Part shown: positions 25,872-35,881 of the stretch, one piece after another | Numbering within the stretch: the first letter of the stretch is position 1 | Layout of the letters: each line of letters starts with the position of its first letter | Origin: Forficula auricularia | Lineage: Eukaryota > Arthropoda > Insecta > Dermaptera > Forficulidae | DNA: 64,000 nucleotides | Direction: 5' to 3' | NCBI GenBank assembly: GCA_024734495.1 | Contig: JALMQS010000901.1 | Span: 124,001 to 188,000, forward strand | Notes under the pieces: generated by a model | The model's input: the letters and a program-made list of their open reading frames with translations, nothing else | What the model was told of the DNA's origin: nothing | Databases searched by the model: none | Position numbers and translations under genes: made by a program

Positions 25872-25957
25872 TATTTCAAAATTGATTCACTCTTGGATCG
25901 TGTTGTTATTAAGGCCTTACACAGAATCTTGTTAGAGTTCGTGGCTGTGATGAAACT

Positions 25958-26284
25958 GTATTAGATGAAGGAGGAGGTATCAGACAAATTTGGATGTGCT
26001 GGGTCCAATAAAACACCCTGAATAAAACTTTTCGGCCTGAATTTATTTGGTCATCTTTAGTTAATTGAGAGTTATACACAAAATGCGGTACACATATGTG
26101 ATCGAAACAAGCCTTGTCAAAAATGAAAATTGAAGCTTCATGTAAATTTATAACGTGCCTGTGCCCAAAGGTTCAGAATGAATGTAATAATGAATGTAAA
26201 TTCAGGCCGAAACGTTTTATTCACGGTGTTTTATTGAGCCCAGCACATCTAACTTTGGCTGATACCTCCTCCTTCATCTAATAC
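25958..26284. mobile_element. Foldback element, 327 bp, CCGAAACG motif
   Basis: The left arm begins GTATTAGATGAAGGAGGAGG and the right arm ends CCTCCTCCTTCATCTAATAC, with arms of about 95 bases. The right arm contains TTCAGGCCGAAACGTTTTAT and the left its inverse, AAACTTTTCGGCCTGAA. There is no ORF. Confidence 0.7.
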
Positions 26285-27130
26285 ACTTACACATAATCTA
26301 CAATTCTATTTTTAATTTAATAGCTTTAGGTTCTTTATAATCAATTCTTTACTTTTAGCCAATAAAGTAGGTATAAATATAATTTCATTCAACAGTTGAT
26401 AAAATTCTAGAATCAGCTGTTAAATTACTTTTCGTTTATTTGGAACTTCTAAGAACATTTGTATTAATATTATTATATTTATTTATTTAAAAGCATTTAA
26501 CTTTCTGGCATCGGAAAAGAATAGGCAGAGCGAAATGGGTAGAAGTTTGCCTTGTGCAAAGTGAAAAAGATTTTCAATAAAAACACGAACTTAAGTTTAG
26601 TGGAAATCGGAAAAAGGGCTTTTGTTCTCTCTCATCTCTTATTGTAGTATACGCAGGAGAGAAGAAGGGGTGGAAAACTTTCCTACGGTGGGAGTTAATT
26701 TAAACAGTCCTGTTGTCAGTTCATAAATAAATTAAGAAAAGCACAGCCAACCTATCAGCTTGGCGCTGAAAAATCTTTTCCATTTTCATTTACATTTACC
26801 AGTAGCAAGTGAAAGTGTTAAGTCGGAAATAGGCTTTTTCGTGTCTCATAAATTCTATAAAGGACTTTATCTTTATTTATTTATTAATACGTGGAAATAT
26901 AGGGTAACGTCAAAAGTTCAAATTTGGGATATCAACAAAAACATGCAAATAGGTAGGTACGTATTTCATTATCAGGTAGCCACAACACCAAATTTCGATT
27001 AATTTTTTTATTTTTAAAGTAAAATTCACTTTAAATCTCAATCGTTACCAAAATCTCTATTTTAGAAATTATATTTTTAATTTTTTTTTTTTTTTTATTT
27101 ATTTATTTAATTAAACCAATTATTTTACAT
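26285..27130. other. Non-coding DNA
   Basis: There is a T-rich microsatellite at about 27079-27112. An 80-codon frame at 26760-27002 has no recognisable domain. Confidence 0.35.
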
Positions 27131-27310
27131 GAATTAATGTATACATTGTATTTGAGCTTCCACTTCGGAGATTACTTCTCCACCATCGACTGTCCTTGAT
27201 CATCTTTTTAGTCCTTGTTTTTAATAAGAGGAAAAAACTAATTAAATAAAAAAACCTCTTTTCCGATAATTATTCCAATTCCACATACTCATCCATTCAT
27301 CCTCAATCCT
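27131..27310 (-). repeat. Dispersed repeat, copy 2
   Basis: It is the inverse of 8652-8843, sharing CCTTGTTTTTAATAAGAGGA and ACCTCTTTTCCGATAATTAT. Confidence 0.6.
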
Positions 27311-27410
27311 ATATTTTGTATTACATTTTATTAAACAAATATTAACTATATTACTATAATATAAGAGCTAATATTTTAGTAAAATCATACCTACATAATT
27401 AATTATTAAG

Positions 27411-27969
27411 TGAAACAAAGAGATTATCCTCTGCTTGATGCAAATAAACATACACACATATATATCAAAATTATATATCTGTATATATATTATTTATTTG
27501 TTTGATCAAACAAATAAATCAACAAATAAACAAATAAATAATATATATTTATACAGATATATACAGATGATGAATATCAAATGGATGGATAAAATTACAA
27601 ATGAAGAAGTTCTTGGAAGAATCGGAGAAAGAAGAACCTTGTGGAAGAGTCTGAAGAAGAGAAGAGGTCAGATGATGGGGCACACACTGAGACATGGGGG
27701 ACTGCTTAGGGATATCTTGGAGGGGAGGTGGGAAAGAAAAGGGGAAGGGGAAGACCCAGATTAGAATATTTCAACCAAATAATTGGGGATATGGGATGCC
27801 AGACATTTAGAGAGGTTAAACAGCTGGCGGGGGACAGAGTCGAGTGGAGACGGATTGTTGCATCAAACCAGTCTTAGGACTGTATACTCAATGATGATGA
27901 TGATATAATTTCGATATATATGTGTGTATGTTTGTTTGCATCAAGCAGAGGACAACCTCTTTGTTTCTC
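27411..27969. mobile_element. Element with inverted ends around a LINE fragment
   Basis: The left arm (about 27411-27475) reads AAAGAGATTATCCTCTGCTT then GATGCAAATAAACATAC. The right arm (27903-27969) is its inverse, ending AGGACAACCTCTTTGTTTCT. Inside the left arm is a smaller palindrome (about 27470-27565) rich in AAATAAATAA. The arms belong to the 369-983 family. Confidence 0.65.
27567..27903 (+). pseudogene. LINE reverse transcriptase C-terminal fragment, frameshifted
   Basis: This is the last ~100 codons of an endonuclease/reverse transcriptase polyprotein from a non-LTR retrotransposon. The first frame gives TNEEVLGRIGERRTLWKSL and then RRGQMMGHTLRHGGLL. After about 27745-27760 the typical GRPRLEYF...QIIGDMGCQTFREV...WRRIVASNQS tail continues in another frame to a stop at 27875-27877. 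One frameshift therefore breaks it. The 3' end carries a GATGATGAT tail, as in many LINEs of this type. It is severely 5'-truncated and lies between inverted arms. The clade is uncertain (RTE- or Jockey-like). Confidence 0.8.
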
Positions 27970-28074
27970 TTTATGAATCAACAACTCTGCTACTCTCGGC
28001 AAAATAAAAACTTTCCAATTAAATAATTAATTATAATTATTTATTGAACGAATAAATAATACAATAAAACTACG

Positions 28075-28865
28075 ACGTTTCGATCAACGTATTCTGCGAT
28101 CGTTCTCAAGTATGAACACCCAGCACTCCGATTTTAGGTTAACTGAAATGGCCTGTAGTTTGTGCCCATTAGGGTGGTCCTTATTTTGGGTATTTTCGAA
28201 TTTTTACGCTGCCAGAGGCTCATATGGTTCGAAATAAATGAAAAAAAAATATCCCCTAAGTTTCAAGTCTCTATCTCAATTTTAACCTATGCCGCACAGC
28301 GATGCAAGTTATCCATCTAAATAACATGGAGTTTTTGGCATTGAAATATCAATTTTTTTATTCAGACCAAAGCAATCATTCAAAAAATTTGAAACTCTGT
28401 AAACTTTATCCTTATAATAGTAGCTATCTATGAGAATTTTTAGAGATTTATAGCTATTATAATTTTGGAGTTACAACTAGATAAAATACTACTAAATCTT
28501 AGTGTTAGTATAAGTTATAGACTCCAAAATTATAGTAGCTAAAAATTTGTAAAAATTCTGAGCGATAGCTACTATTATAAAGATAAAGTCTACAGAGTTT
28601 CAATTTTTTTTGAAGCATTAATTTGGCCGAAATAAAAAATTGACCGTTCATGCCAAAAACCCCATGTTATTTAGATGCCAAACGTGCGGCACAGGTTACA
28701 GATACCTAGAGACTTGAAACTTGAGGATATTTTTTTAAATTTATTTCGAACAATATGAGAGCCTCTGCCAAATAAAATAAAAATTCGAGAATACCCAAAA
28801 TATGGACCACCCTAGTGCTTATACTGAAAACGATCGCAGAATGAGTCGATCGAAACGTCAATATA
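28075..28865. repeat. Outer inverted pair carrying GATCGAAACGTC
   Basis: ACGACGTTTCGATC at about 28078 and GATCGAAACGTC at about 28847-28858 face each other across the hAT-type foldback. GATCGCAGAAT beside each one forms the matching half of a hairpin. The foldback therefore inserted into an existing palindrome. Confidence 0.6.
28170..28814. mobile_element. hAT-type foldback element, 645 bp
   Basis: The ends TAGGGTGGTCC and GGACCACCCTA are perfect inverted repeats, and the two arms pair over roughly 300 bases. The flanking 8-mers GTGCCCAT (28162-28169) and GTGCTTAT (28815-28822) agree at 6/8, fitting a hAT-like 8-bp target duplication. There is no ORF. One arm alone recurs at 61790-62138. 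Confidence 0.7.
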
Positions 28866-29495
28866 TATTTCTATAATTACCTATTTAAATTAACATGTTA
28901 ATTCATAATTAAAAACAGATCAGGTGAAAGTCGTGTGGTGTATTTTGTTAACTGCGCATGCTCTCAAACTCGCAGCTCCCCTTTTTGCCGGTAATATATT
29001 CGCCAAGCATTGAAAATTATACCTAATTCGCTACACACAACTTGGCAAGACATTCACGATGACTTTCCCGAGGATCGCAAATTTATGAGGTGAATATTAT
29101 ATTTTAGAATAAGGCCCTTAAGCTCTTTAAATTAAATACATACCTACTATAAAATATTCTTCGTAATATATTCCATTCCATTATTTATTTCTATTTCGTT
29201 TTAAAGGAAAAGAATAAATTTCATTTGTTTTAAAAAAAAATATTTCCACGTTTTTGACTTGAATTAAAGACATTTTTGAAAAATTTAATTATTAGCTAAG
29301 CTTTTCCAGATCTTTTTAGATAAATATATACGATATGTCCGCAAAAATTATAATCGAATCGTAAACTTAAATGACGTGCTATTATAATAATTGTTATAAT
29401 TAATTTCAATTGGCCATGTTTATGGGAATAAATAAAGGATGTCATCCATAAGAAAACAGCAGTAGTAATAAAATGAACATCTATAGTGGCGTAAC
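28866..29495. other. Non-coding DNA
   Basis: The stretch at 28920-29090 is less AT-rich but shows no frame or family I recognise. Confidence 0.35.
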
Positions 29496-29498
29496 TAT

Positions 29499-29645
29499 AT
29501 GCAACAGTGGCAGTTGGTGACTTTTCAAAGAGGGGATGCTGTCCAAAAAAGGATCCTTCGTTTTTTGAAATTTAATTTTAATCTTCGCTTTTTTTTTGCA
29601 AATTTCAGCGAATACGGCATCATTTTTGTTATAAGAAAATCTTAA
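29499..29645 (+). repeat. Dispersed repeat GGGGATGCTGTC, copy 1
   Basis: GTTGGTGACTTTTCAA, GGGGATGCTGTC, TTTAATCTTCGCTTTTTTTT and GAATACGGCATCATTTT match 45655-45806 in inverse orientation. The minus-strand frame across it is a shadow of the repeat. Confidence 0.65.
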
Positions 29646-29805
29646 ATTTCTCCTAATTCTATTGCTATAAGCTAAGTCTAATGCTATATACAAGCTATGA
29701 CTCTTTAGTTATTTCCGATCTTATATATTGAGAGTTCTTAGAAATTAATTAGTCTAAACATGCTCGAATCATCTTTATTTATTCCCTTTTTGTATTATTA
29801 CTGTT

Positions 29806-30225
29806 CCCTTGGAAATATATAATCTTAGTCGTCGAATGCAGACTATCATAACAAGATTAAGAATAGGGCATTGTTTTTTTTCACACGGTCATTTGATTCT
29901 AAGACAGGATCCCCCATGGTGTGGAACCTGCTATACTAGAGTCACGGTTGACCATATTTTGATTGATTGTCCTCGGTATGGCGCACAAAGAATAAATTCT
30001 AAGATAGAAGGTGTATCAATCGGAAGCCTGTTGACTGACCAGGAGGGTTTTGAGAAATTGTTCGAGTTTTTGAGTCGAGTACACTTGTTGAAATTCATTT
30101 AATTGTATACGGTTGTTGTTTGTTTGTTGTCGTTATTGTTATATGACATTATTCTTACCTACGTGATGGCGCAAATGACCATAGTAGTCGACGCGCCGAT
30201 AAACAAATAATAATAATAATAATAA
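29806..30225 (+). mobile_element. 5'-truncated I-like LINE insertion
   Basis: A 420-base LINE 3' end is flanked by identical 10-bp target duplications TATTACTGTT (29796-29805 and 30226-30235). It has an open ORF2 tail, a short 3' UTR with GTCGACGCGCC, and a (TAA)n tail at 30205-30225 typical of I-factor-like elements. The perfect duplication and open frame suggest a comparatively recent insertion. Confidence 0.85.
29809..30102 (+). pseudogene. LINE ORF2 C-terminus with CCHC motif
   Basis: This is the C-terminal 97 codons of a non-LTR retrotransposon ORF2, the region after the RNase H domain. The segment RLRIGHCFFSHGHL is followed by a C-X2-C-X7-H-X4-C motif (C38, C41, H49, C54 of the open frame) and CPRY, the standard end of I/R1/Jockey-type ORF2 proteins. 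The frame is open to its natural stop but has no start of its own, because the 5' part was lost at insertion. It cannot make a working reverse transcriptase. The (TAA)n tail just downstream favours the I group; R1 or LOA relatives remain possible. Confidence 0.85.
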
Positions 30226-30235
30226 TATTACTGTT

Positions 30236-30843
30236 TTAATAGTTCCTCAGCGAGAACAATTTTTATTCGACTAAGACTTGTCTGGACTTGTCTTTGACCT
30301 GCTTGGACTGGAAAATACACCAGGCGAGAGACTTCAAGCCTTCTATCATATTTTGGGGAAAAATAATTCATTTTATTTGCCCCTTGAACCTATGCAACAA
30401 TTTTATTTCATTTCTAGAACCAATATACTTTTCTAAACAAAAAATGATTTTTAAAGAAATGTTTTAAATGACCGATATTAATTTGAAAATTTAAAGATCC
30501 TCCTGATATTTTGAAGTCGATATTTAAATAAATACTCTAAATGTTTGTAATTTTAGGGATGCGCTGTATCCACAATATCCATAGACCCCCACGTCACTGA
30601 TATGCAAATATAATTTTCATTGAAATGACAATTTTCTCCTTTGACGAAAGGGCCAAAAATATATATATATTCAAGATGCTAGTATATTAACAAAATCCAA
30701 TTTACTCCCTCTCTAAAACCATAAGCGGGCCATCTCTTGAAAAATCCTAAATTTTGAATTATAAAAAATATTTAAATAAAAAATAAGTAAAATTTCAATG
30801 TTGGGTTCACAGAACCAAACAATTATATGTTTTGAGCTTAATC

Positions 30844-30888
<45 letters not shown>

Positions 30889-31079
30889 AAGTTAACATAG
30901 AAAACTGATGGGCTCTAAACCCGAAATATACTAGTATATATCATAATCAGTAGAGATTGTGGTGTTGGTGCAAGGTGAAATATTTATTTACTCTTATCTT
31001 TAGTATATATCAAGATACTCAAAACATATACACATTTGTTTTGTTTTGTGAAACCTACCTTGAAATTTTACTTACTTTT
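30236..31079. other. Non-coding DNA with satellite-like fragment
   Basis: A fragment at about 30620-30720 has the CTCCTTTGACGAAAGGGCC landmark of the satellite-like family. At 30944-30980, GTAGAGATTGTGGTGTTGG and TGCAAGGTGAAAT match the inverse of 39062-39100. Confidence 0.45.
30846..30885. repeat. (AT)n microsatellite
   Basis: About 40 bases of uninterrupted AT repeats. Confidence 0.95.
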
Positions 31080-31965
31080 TATTAGAAATATGTATTTTAT
31101 ATAGAGATGAAAAATATAATTTCGTTAAAAAATCTTGAAAAAAATATTTTTCCATCCTTCGTTAAAGGAGAAAATTTTACTAAAGGTGACTCCTTATGAG
31201 TAATTCTTCAATTTTAATAGGAAAATAAAATTTAATTTCAATTAAAATTATACTTGTATTTAAATGCGAGTTTTTTGTATAAAGAAATTGAAAATCTAAT
31301 TTCGTTAAATATATAGAAAAAAACCTTTCGTCAATGGATATGCATTCGCAAAGCCTCCTTATCAACGATTCGATTTTGGTAGGAAAATTAAATTTCCTTT
31401 CTACTTAAATTTTAATTTTATTTAAATTGATATTTTATTTATTTTTTTTTCTACCCCCTTGGCCTCGGGAATTAATGCCCATTTAGCCAGATATTTTATG
31501 AATATATAAAAATCTAGTTTTGTTAGTAATTCCTTTAAAAAATATCTTTTTGCCTCTTGTCAAGGGACAAAATTTTAATAAGGATGTATGAGTAATTCAT
31601 TCTTCGAATTTAATAGAAAAATAATATTTCATTTCAACGGAAATTAAACTTGTACTTAAATTTGTTTTTCATATAGAGATGAATGATTTAATTTCGTTAA
31701 AATATCCAGAAAACATCTCTTTTTGCGCCCTTCGGCACTGGATAAAATTTTGCAAAGGATTCCCCAACTGAACATTTTTTTCGATTTTAATAAAAAAAAA
31801 ATCCTTTCTACTCAAATTCTACATTTATTTAATTGAATATTTTATTAATATATGAAAAAATCTAATTTCATTATAATAATATCTTGAACAATCTTATTAT
31901 TCACCGGTCGTTAATGGAGAAAATTCTACACACGATCGGCAACACTTTGACTCCTCCCCTTCAGC
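31080..31965 (-). repeat. Satellite-like tandem block, about 175-bp units, reverse
   Basis: Five units are marked by AATTTCGTTA-type landmarks (about 31120, 31298, 31515, 31690, 31868). Each is followed by a TTCGTTAAAGGAGAAAATTTT-type stretch. Typical spacing is 175-178 bases, with one longer interval. It is the inverse of the family at 1960-2400 and 11641-12300. Confidence 0.65.
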
Positions 31966-32097
31966 AAACCTCTATATTTTTAGTTGTTTTTCCACTTCGA
32001 AGGTGATATTTACATCAATGAATTCATGTAAAATTAATTCGTGAACAAAAAAACCACATGAGTATGACTTGTTTAACGCTTTGGTTTTTGAATAATT

Positions 32098-32266
32098 TAA
32101 TAGAAGGCTTTGATAAATATTACATTAAACACTGTTAAATACATGTATTAATACATACAGAACATAAATACACGACGTTTCGATCGCTAGATCTGTTATT
32201 TTAATGTTATATTTAACAGTGCATTATGCGGTTTTTATCAAAGCCTTCTATTAAAACCAATTAACA
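32098..32266. repeat. Palindrome with GATCGAAACGTCG
   Basis: AATAGAAGGCTTTGATAAAT (about 32098) pairs with the inverse near 32240-32266, and AACACTGTTAAAT pairs with ATTTAACAGTG. The loop carries CGACGTTTCGATC, the inverse of the CGAAACGTCG signature, with a GATC hairpin beside it. Confidence 0.6.
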
Positions 32267-32326
32267 TTTGGACGATGTAAATAAAACATAATGAAATATA
32301 ATAAGCAGAAATAAATATATATGTTA

Positions 32327-32710
32327 CAGTAAAAACTCGTTTTTTAGTAAGACGGGTTCTTACTAGTTAAACGCGTTTCACTGAATACCTTTGTGGCAAC
32401 TAGAATTTACTGATGGGTGAATTTGGTTCAAAGGTCTAGAATCTTGATTTTTGACCTTCCTCCTCAGTTTGGGTGTTTATTTTCAAAAATTTTTAAACGA
32501 ATATGTCAAAAATTAGAAACAAAGTCGTAGAGGATGTAATTTTTGACATTTTCGTTAAAAATTTTTGTAAATAAACATTCAAAATGAGGCGGAAGGTCAA
32601 AATGAAGATTCTAGACATTTAAATCAAACTCAACTATCATCAGTAAATTCTAGTTGCCACAAAGGTATTCAGTGAAACCCGTTTTAACTAGTAAGAACCC
32701 GTTCTTACTG
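32327..32710. mobile_element. Foldback MITE with CAGTAA ends, 384 bp
   Basis: The arms share GGGTTCTTACTAGTTAAA, GGTTTCACTGAATACC and TTGTGGCAACTAGAATTTAC, roughly 150 bases each. The ends are CAGTAAAAACTCG and TTCTTACTG. The left flank is TA, but the right flank is CA, so the target duplication is not clear. Confidence 0.65.
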
Positions 32711-35059
32711 CAACATATATATTTTTATCAAATTACAACTACCTCTAAGCTTAATCATTTTGAAAACCGTCTGGTTTTTCTGTCGAACCCTATATAGATA
32801 AATACTCGACTAAAAAGCTTTATTGATGATTTATTTGGATCCTACAGATGATATATATTTCTTTGCTGGCATTAAAATATATTGGCGAATTTACATATAT
32901 GCATATATATGTATATATCTCTGAATGAAAATTCTCTTACTCTGAATGTAAACCAAACGTTGACATATGTTAGGACATCAATAATATCTGGAATTCCTAC
33001 CTAAATTTAAATTAATCAAAAGTATATTATTCATGATCTAGAAAGATTCATTGAAGCTGGTTAATTAAATAAAATTTTGAAATATTTATTGATTTAACAC
33101 AAAAGGATAAAATTTAATTATAAAATACGCTGGTTTTATTTATATTCTCGCTGCATCTATTAACTCTTTAAATCCGCTCCAGTAATAGGATCATTAAATT
33201 ATAGGTAAATGATTAATCTAAAATTTGTAATTCTGCTATAATTTTTTACAATTATAAAAACCATATTAAAAGCTTAGTATTATAATTTATTTATGTAGTT
33301 TTCTCTGTTTAATTTATTTTAAAATGATTCAAAGCTATTGATTAGAATATCTTATTAATTAACAAGTGAGTTTTTCGAATTTTTAATGAATTGCATTTTT
33401 CCAAAAATTCTAATTGTGTTCAAATAAACCCACAGAATAAATTCAATCTAAAATGAGAATTTACCATGTATATAAAAAATATTATAAACTTTGAATGTAT
33501 GTCAGAAGATCTATTAGACCATTGGATGTATAGTCCCAAGTATTTGGCACTTGGATTTGATTCTCGAATAGCAGCAATCCTTCTAACATGCAATCAAATG
33601 CACCTAATAAGATTTTTGTTATAATTAGTTCATTCTCATTTTATATGTTGAATTTAAATCACTAATAATTGTTTATTTTTTATTTATTTATTTTTGTGGT
33701 GAAATGAAATAAAAAATGAAATCAGTAATTGTAATAATAATCTACATATAGAATTACATTCATGTTTTAATTAATTTAATTATTTATTTTTCACATGATA
33801 TTCTCATTGAGGACACAAGCTATTTTGCTGTGAAAAAAATAAATCAATTTAGGGTGTGGTTTAGATATTATCAGTCATTAAAATAAACGTCGTCATACGC
33901 ACCCTTTTCAAGTATAAAGCAGGGTTTAACTTGAAAAATCTAATATTTATATAAAAATTATACTGACATTTTCATACATATACTGTAAATGTACTCGTAT
34001 ATATTGGAGGTAATCGGTCATTCATTTTATTAAATCGTTTTCTACAAACGGGGCCCTCAAAAACTAAGGTACAAATCTACAAAATACTATAAAATTTATT
34101 TATTAAGCAAATAATTAATGACTTATTTTTTGGCTCTTTTATAGTAGTAATATTCATAAATATGGGACGTGGAACTTTTAAATAGTCTAAATATTTGCGT
34201 TAGAAAAGAGTCAAATAAAAGCAAAAAGCTACACTAAATCAGTTTTTTGGCTGATATCATTATGATAATGATATGGGAATGAAGATAATTTAAAAAGTAA
34301 TTAATATCTCGACTCTCTGATCTCTTTCAAAAAGATATATTATTATTTATAATTATCCCTACATTACAAAGGATTCATCGGAGAAGATTTTCTAAAAATC
34401 GGTTTAGTAGTTCTTGAGATCCTTTCAAAATATGATTTTTATACATCAATGACACAAATAAAGCTTTTTAGAGTCAAAAAATATTCCTCCGAAAATCCAA
34501 CAAACCCTAAATTTGAATTGTTTTTATTTAAAATCTGAAAATAACCAAATTTTAACTTATTGATTTCAAATTTCAGATTCACCTGGGTTTACTACTATAA
34601 ATTCTAGTTTTTGTTTTCGGATCTGAAAACTACTCAAGTTTTATCCTTTTTTTTAATTTAATTTTGCTTATTGATAAATTTCATAGAATTAATTAAAAAT
34701 TTTAGAAAGAATTTAGAGATGGAAGTACTGTTTGAATTATCAGCTGGTTTCATCTGAAAAAAGCTATTAGTGTTTTTGTTTTTATTTTTTTAATATAAAT
34801 TTATTCGATCCAATCACACTAATTCAGCCAGCTATCACACACACTCTTATCCATTTAACTCTCCTCCGTACTTGGTATACTAGCGAGAATTCCAACCTTA
34901 ACTGAAATGAATTTCACTGCCCTGCTAACTAATTTTCTTCCCGGAATAAATGACATGACTCGAATCAATAGATTAGATTAGATCCTCACTTCCCAGGTAT
35001 TCTAGTTAATGGTGTTGTTGGATTTTGTATTGTAGTGTATCGAAGAGGGCGGTTTGAAT
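32711..35059. other. AT-rich non-coding DNA
   Basis: I see no gene, no repeat boundary and no long inverted repeat, other than TATA-rich runs near 32890-32920. Confidence 0.4.
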
Positions 35060-35220
35060 AAAATTCTAGCGTTGGTAGCCTTGGCTGTGCACGTGGCAAT
35101 CAATAAGCCCCTTCCTTCCAAGCGCCAGCCCTTCAGCCCTCTCGCGTACGTTTTTGGCGTACGTGCGCCCTCCCCGCGGCCCTACCGTAGGGCTATTTGT
35201 ATACAGTGTCGTTCATAGAA
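35060..35220 (+). other. GC-rich island, possible exon or promoter
   Basis: This ~160-base patch is clearly GC- and CpG-rich (CTCGCGTACG, GGCGTACGTGCG, CCGCGGCCCTACCG) within AT-rich DNA, which otherwise occurs here only at the 2.8-3.4 kb promoter and exon. It has an inner inverted pair GTACG/CGTACG. A 65-codon frame begins at 35154 but shows no domain. It could be an alternative first exon, a promoter or an old GC-rich insertion. Confidence 0.3.
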
Positions 35221-35506
35221 TAAAATCGGATACTACAAAAATCCAATTCGCTGCCTGGGTGAAACAAGACTGCTCTTCCGCCAAACGTATAATAAGAATC
35301 GATATTTTTTTAACGATAAGAATGCAAAGAACTGCAATATATCAATATTGATCTTGGATTCTAAAAAAGAATATTGGACTTGTTGGTAAGAAGGAAGATT
35401 TTTTTTGTAGAGTCGCCATGTATAATTTAAGCAAAATTTAAACCCAAAGTCCTCTAACCTTCGCTTGCCGACTAAGTAGAAAATAGTCATAGAACTTTAG
35501 AAATAA

Positions 35507-35881
35507 TAGAAGGTCTTGTGGTGAAAGATTTCGGAGATCTTGGGGAACACTTTGGTTGTTAAATAATGAATGAAATACTAAATAGATTTTAGTATTTTTA
35601 TTGTGTTTGCGGTTAGCGTGTGGACGGTATGTAGATTTTGTTTCGCCTAAGAAGGCATCATCAACACCTGTTTTTGATTAAAAAACTCATATAAAAATTG
35701 ATAAAAAATATAGTGCCAATCTTATATGATGCCCTCTTAGGCGAAACAAAATGTACATATTGTTCACCCGTTAACCGCAAACACAATAAAAATACTAAAA
35801 TCAATGTAGTATTTCATTCATTATTGAACAACCAAAGTGTTCCCCAAGACCTCCGAAAACTTTCACCACAATACCTTCTAT
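35507..35881. mobile_element. Foldback element, 375 bp, GGCGAAAC motif
   Basis: The arms of about 165 bases share TAGAAGGT, TCTTGGGGAACACTTTGGTT, ATGAATGAAATACTA and GTATTTTTATTGTGTTTGCG. Near the loop each arm has GATGCC, a 6-base loop and GGCGAAACAAAAT, a short hairpin followed by GAAAC. The open frames here are shadows of the repeat. Confidence 0.75.
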
